A stretch of 64,000 bases of DNA from Humisphaera borealis (GTDB lineage: Bacteria > Planctomycetota > Phycisphaerae > Tepidisphaerales > Tepidisphaeraceae), in assembly GCF_015169395.1 (NCBI RefSeq), contig NZ_CP063458.1, forward strand, positions 1-64,000. The letters run 5' to 3'. Under the pieces are notes generated by a model that worked only from the letters and a program-made list of their open reading frames with translations, was not told the origin of the DNA and searched no databases. Every line of letters starts with the position of its first letter. The stretch's first letter is position 1. Positions 63,101 to 64,000 of this stretch are shown piece after piece. The position numbers were made by a program, and so were the translations under genes.

Positions 63101-64000
63101 CGGAGCAAATGCATCCCTGAATGTCCGTCAGGGGGCGACATTGGACCTAAACGGCGTTAGTACCGGCACTGCGATCTTCAGCTTGAACGGTGCCGGCACC
63201 ATCACCAATTCGAATGCCACGACCGCGACCCTGACCCTCGGTAACAACAACGGCACCGGAACATTTGCGGGCATTATCCAGAACGGCCCCAGCGGCGGTG
63301 GCGTCGTGAACGTGACCAAGACCGGTACGGGCGGACAGACCTGGTCCGGTCTGAACACCTACACCGGTGTGACGACGATCGCTTCGACCGGCATCGTCAC
63401 CGTGCCGAACCTGGCCAATATCGGCTCAGCAAGCAGCATCGGTGCCGGCGTGAGCACGGATGACGCCAGTAACGCAGCCAGCCTGGTCTTCACTGGAACA
63501 AGTACCACGCAAGGCTATGGCGGTATCAGCTACACCGGCCGGCAGTCCATCAGCATCAATCGGCTGTTCACCTTCAACGGCGTCGCTTCGGGCGGTGCCC
63601 GTATCCAGAACAACAGTGCAATCAACGCGTCGCTGATCTTCAGCAACCCGGCACCACTCGTTTTCGGCGCTGCGGCAACCAACATTGCACAGGGATTGGT
63701 GCTGGGCGGTTCGTCTTCGGGCGACAACCTATTCAACCCGCGAATCACCAACAACGGCACTGCCGTCACCAACGTCTACAAGTCCGACGCCGGTCTCTGG
63801 ATCCTTGGAAATGCGACGAACAGCTACACGGGCGTGACACAGATCAACGCCGGTGCACTACGAGCGGTCGACGGTACCACGTTGCCGACAGGCTCGAACG
63901 TAATTCTGAACGGCGGCGTGCTGGAAACCGGCGGTACGCTGGCGCGGACGATCGGTACCGGGGCGGGTCAGTTCAAGTGGGTCAATGGTGGCTTTTCAGG
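60123..64000 (+). CDS. Large autotransporter-associated beta-strand-repeat surface protein, 3' partial
   Basis: The frame is open from ATG 60123 to the right edge, at least 1292 codons. A basic N-terminus and signal (VLVKIAAAIAAVPSIGVAAD) are followed by a planctomycete-style repeat region. Recurrent motifs are of the autotransporter-associated beta-strand type (PATR): GTWVLGGTNTFTGVVSIANG, WSGLNTYTGVTTIASTG, and LWILGNATNSYTGVTQINAG, each Gly-x-W-x-Leu-x-Gly then N-x-Tyr/Phe-T-G. It is rich in Thr, Asn, Ala and Gly and nearly free of Cys. Such proteins are exported and often very long; the C-terminal barrel or sorting signal is outside the window. Minus-strand open frames over this gene are shadows. 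Confidence 0.93.
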   Translation, partial: MQSRVFRRRGVLVKIAAAIAAVPSIGVAADNVWIGTDSNWSTGSNWSLGTEPDGTTAFGDAVFPLPSPNLGVVTLSAGEQANSLKFNSSYSLSGGDLTLATANTRIALGESVTFASTLNGSAGLNLSGGGTLNLTAPNGYTGTTTISNGSVVIGSLSALGASTSQIVITGSANRGFGGGSLVLGGGIDVTRAISIQGRGPISDRSAALVSVGSNTLSGAVTQGTPLATISQLYSASGRLTLTGGLDVAGTAGTNFVQFGLTNGTGVGGYVITGPLTGTGTLEKANNGTLILAPSVATGFSGRVRMTGGTVRIESLASLGTANGTVTNATIDVNGGAFEVRIDNPNFAKNVYQRNNGTMFVDHAIGSTVQNGTATYGTLAFEEAFTLTFAGRNGYNATFGAAPVQGGDNNSTFTNNSNGTVTFTGAFWSNTNNTASRSMSVNGSGDTVFSGDIIASAAAFDHTFAKGGTGTVTITSVASTLDGALSVNDGTLAITSFRSVGDTTNASVINLGATTTTGTLNFIGSNIAAADLTTSRAINLAGTTGGGAILANQTGTSPSLIFNAAAFTAAGAATEFKTLTLGGANTADNTINGVIPNNAAGGYVNVAKTGAGTWVLGGTNTFTGVVSIANGTLKLKAAAGGSTVLQDSAPVAFSVDATSQSAGGTLELLGAGGVASDELAGPLSIVAGASTVKVTPGAAGTASLRFVSIGTTATTSAASAASTTITVPSTVGLVPGMVITGTGVTANATIAAITGPTTFTASAAQTIAASVPLTFSRPSGVVAGGGGTVNFTPAAGGSVIIGSVPAAGLLNGFSYFNGADFAYAPATTNATLRAPVYDTDAGFNTVAGGAILTAASNNFITATSGALSDGTVVEAAAKTISTVKLSNATTLTANALLTIQSAANSPGGILLSGGSATINGTAGITSGGTGDLVVRTDLATDVLTISTPLTATTTGGLTKTGAGVLILSAVNAQTGQTNINEGTVRLSGATSRLSGANASLNVRQGATLDLNGVSTGTAIFSLNGAGTITNSNATTATLTLGNNNGTGTFAGIIQNGPSGGGVVNVTKTGTGGQTWSGLNTYTGVTTIASTGIVTVPNLANIGSASSIGAGVSTDDASNAASLVFTGTSTTQGYGGISYTGRQSISINRLFTFNGVASGGARIQNNSAINASLIFSNPAPLVFGAAATNIAQGLVLGGSSSGDNLFNPRITNNGTAVTNVYKSDAGLWILGNATNSYTGVTQINAGALRAVDGTTLPTGSNVILNGGVLETGGTLARTIGTGAGQFKWVNGGFS

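Overview
The window looks like chromosomal DNA of a high-GC planctomycete, most likely of the class Phycisphaerae (Tepidisphaerales-like). This placement is inferred from gene content, not from a marker phylogeny. The supporting genes are paired DUF1549/DUF1553 cytochrome plus DUF1501 proteins, a DUF1587/1592/1588/1585-type cytochrome protein plus a DUF1552 protein, a CSPSR-type sulfatase, a C-terminal PEP-CTERM signal, an N-terminal LEPR-XLL-like signal, a large autotransporter-type beta-strand-repeat protein, and sigma factors with unusual tails.

Layout. Positions 1-3978 hold a defence-like segment: the 3' part of a type IIG (MmeI-like) restriction-methyltransferase, then a class III nucleotidyl cyclase with an altered active site. 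Positions 4586-9754 hold katG, a GNAT acetyltransferase, a DinB-like protein and leucyl aminopeptidase. Positions 10097-14629 hold a membrane Ser/Thr kinase, a DUF2007/zinc-ribbon protein and an ECF-type sigma factor that ends in a PEP-CTERM signal. Positions 14941-23295 are mostly exported proteins (sulfatase, DoxX, DUF1080-like protein, beta-barrel, beta-helix), with a tRNA-Met, a universal stress protein, rdgB and a lipoprotein. Positions 23719-25892 carry an ECF sigma factor, a zinc-type anti-sigma factor and a Spy/CpxP-like periplasmic protein, followed by another secreted protein.

Positions 26816-41212 are one long type II secretion operon in the order E-F-G-H-I-J-K-(PilM/N-like L)-(PilO-like M)-(GspC/PilP-like)-D, with a small lipoprotein after the secretin. 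Positions 42163-46069 are the DUF1549 and DUF1501 pair. Positions 46130-52892 hold DUF58, recA, an exported OB-like protein, a PfkB kinase, a DinB protein, a small orphan, a PNPOx-like protein and a methyltransferase. Positions 53095-57036 are the DUF1587-type and DUF1552 pair. Positions 57069-64000 hold a methyltransferase-like protein, two exported proteins and the start of a very large beta-strand-repeat surface protein that runs off the right edge.

The most striking signal is not a gene. Almost every gene junction holds an inverted repeat. One class is a set of composite hairpins whose arms are degenerate 7-10 bp tandem units. The unit differs from locus to locus, but the two arms of one locus match each other. 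Such hairpins, or a second dispersed palindrome (TAGGGTCCGCC-TTGG-CGGA), occupy eight consecutive junctions of the secretion operon plus the boundary before gspE. The second palindrome supplies the in-frame TAG stop codon of at least four genes. No transposase, integrase, CRISPR array or rRNA gene was seen.
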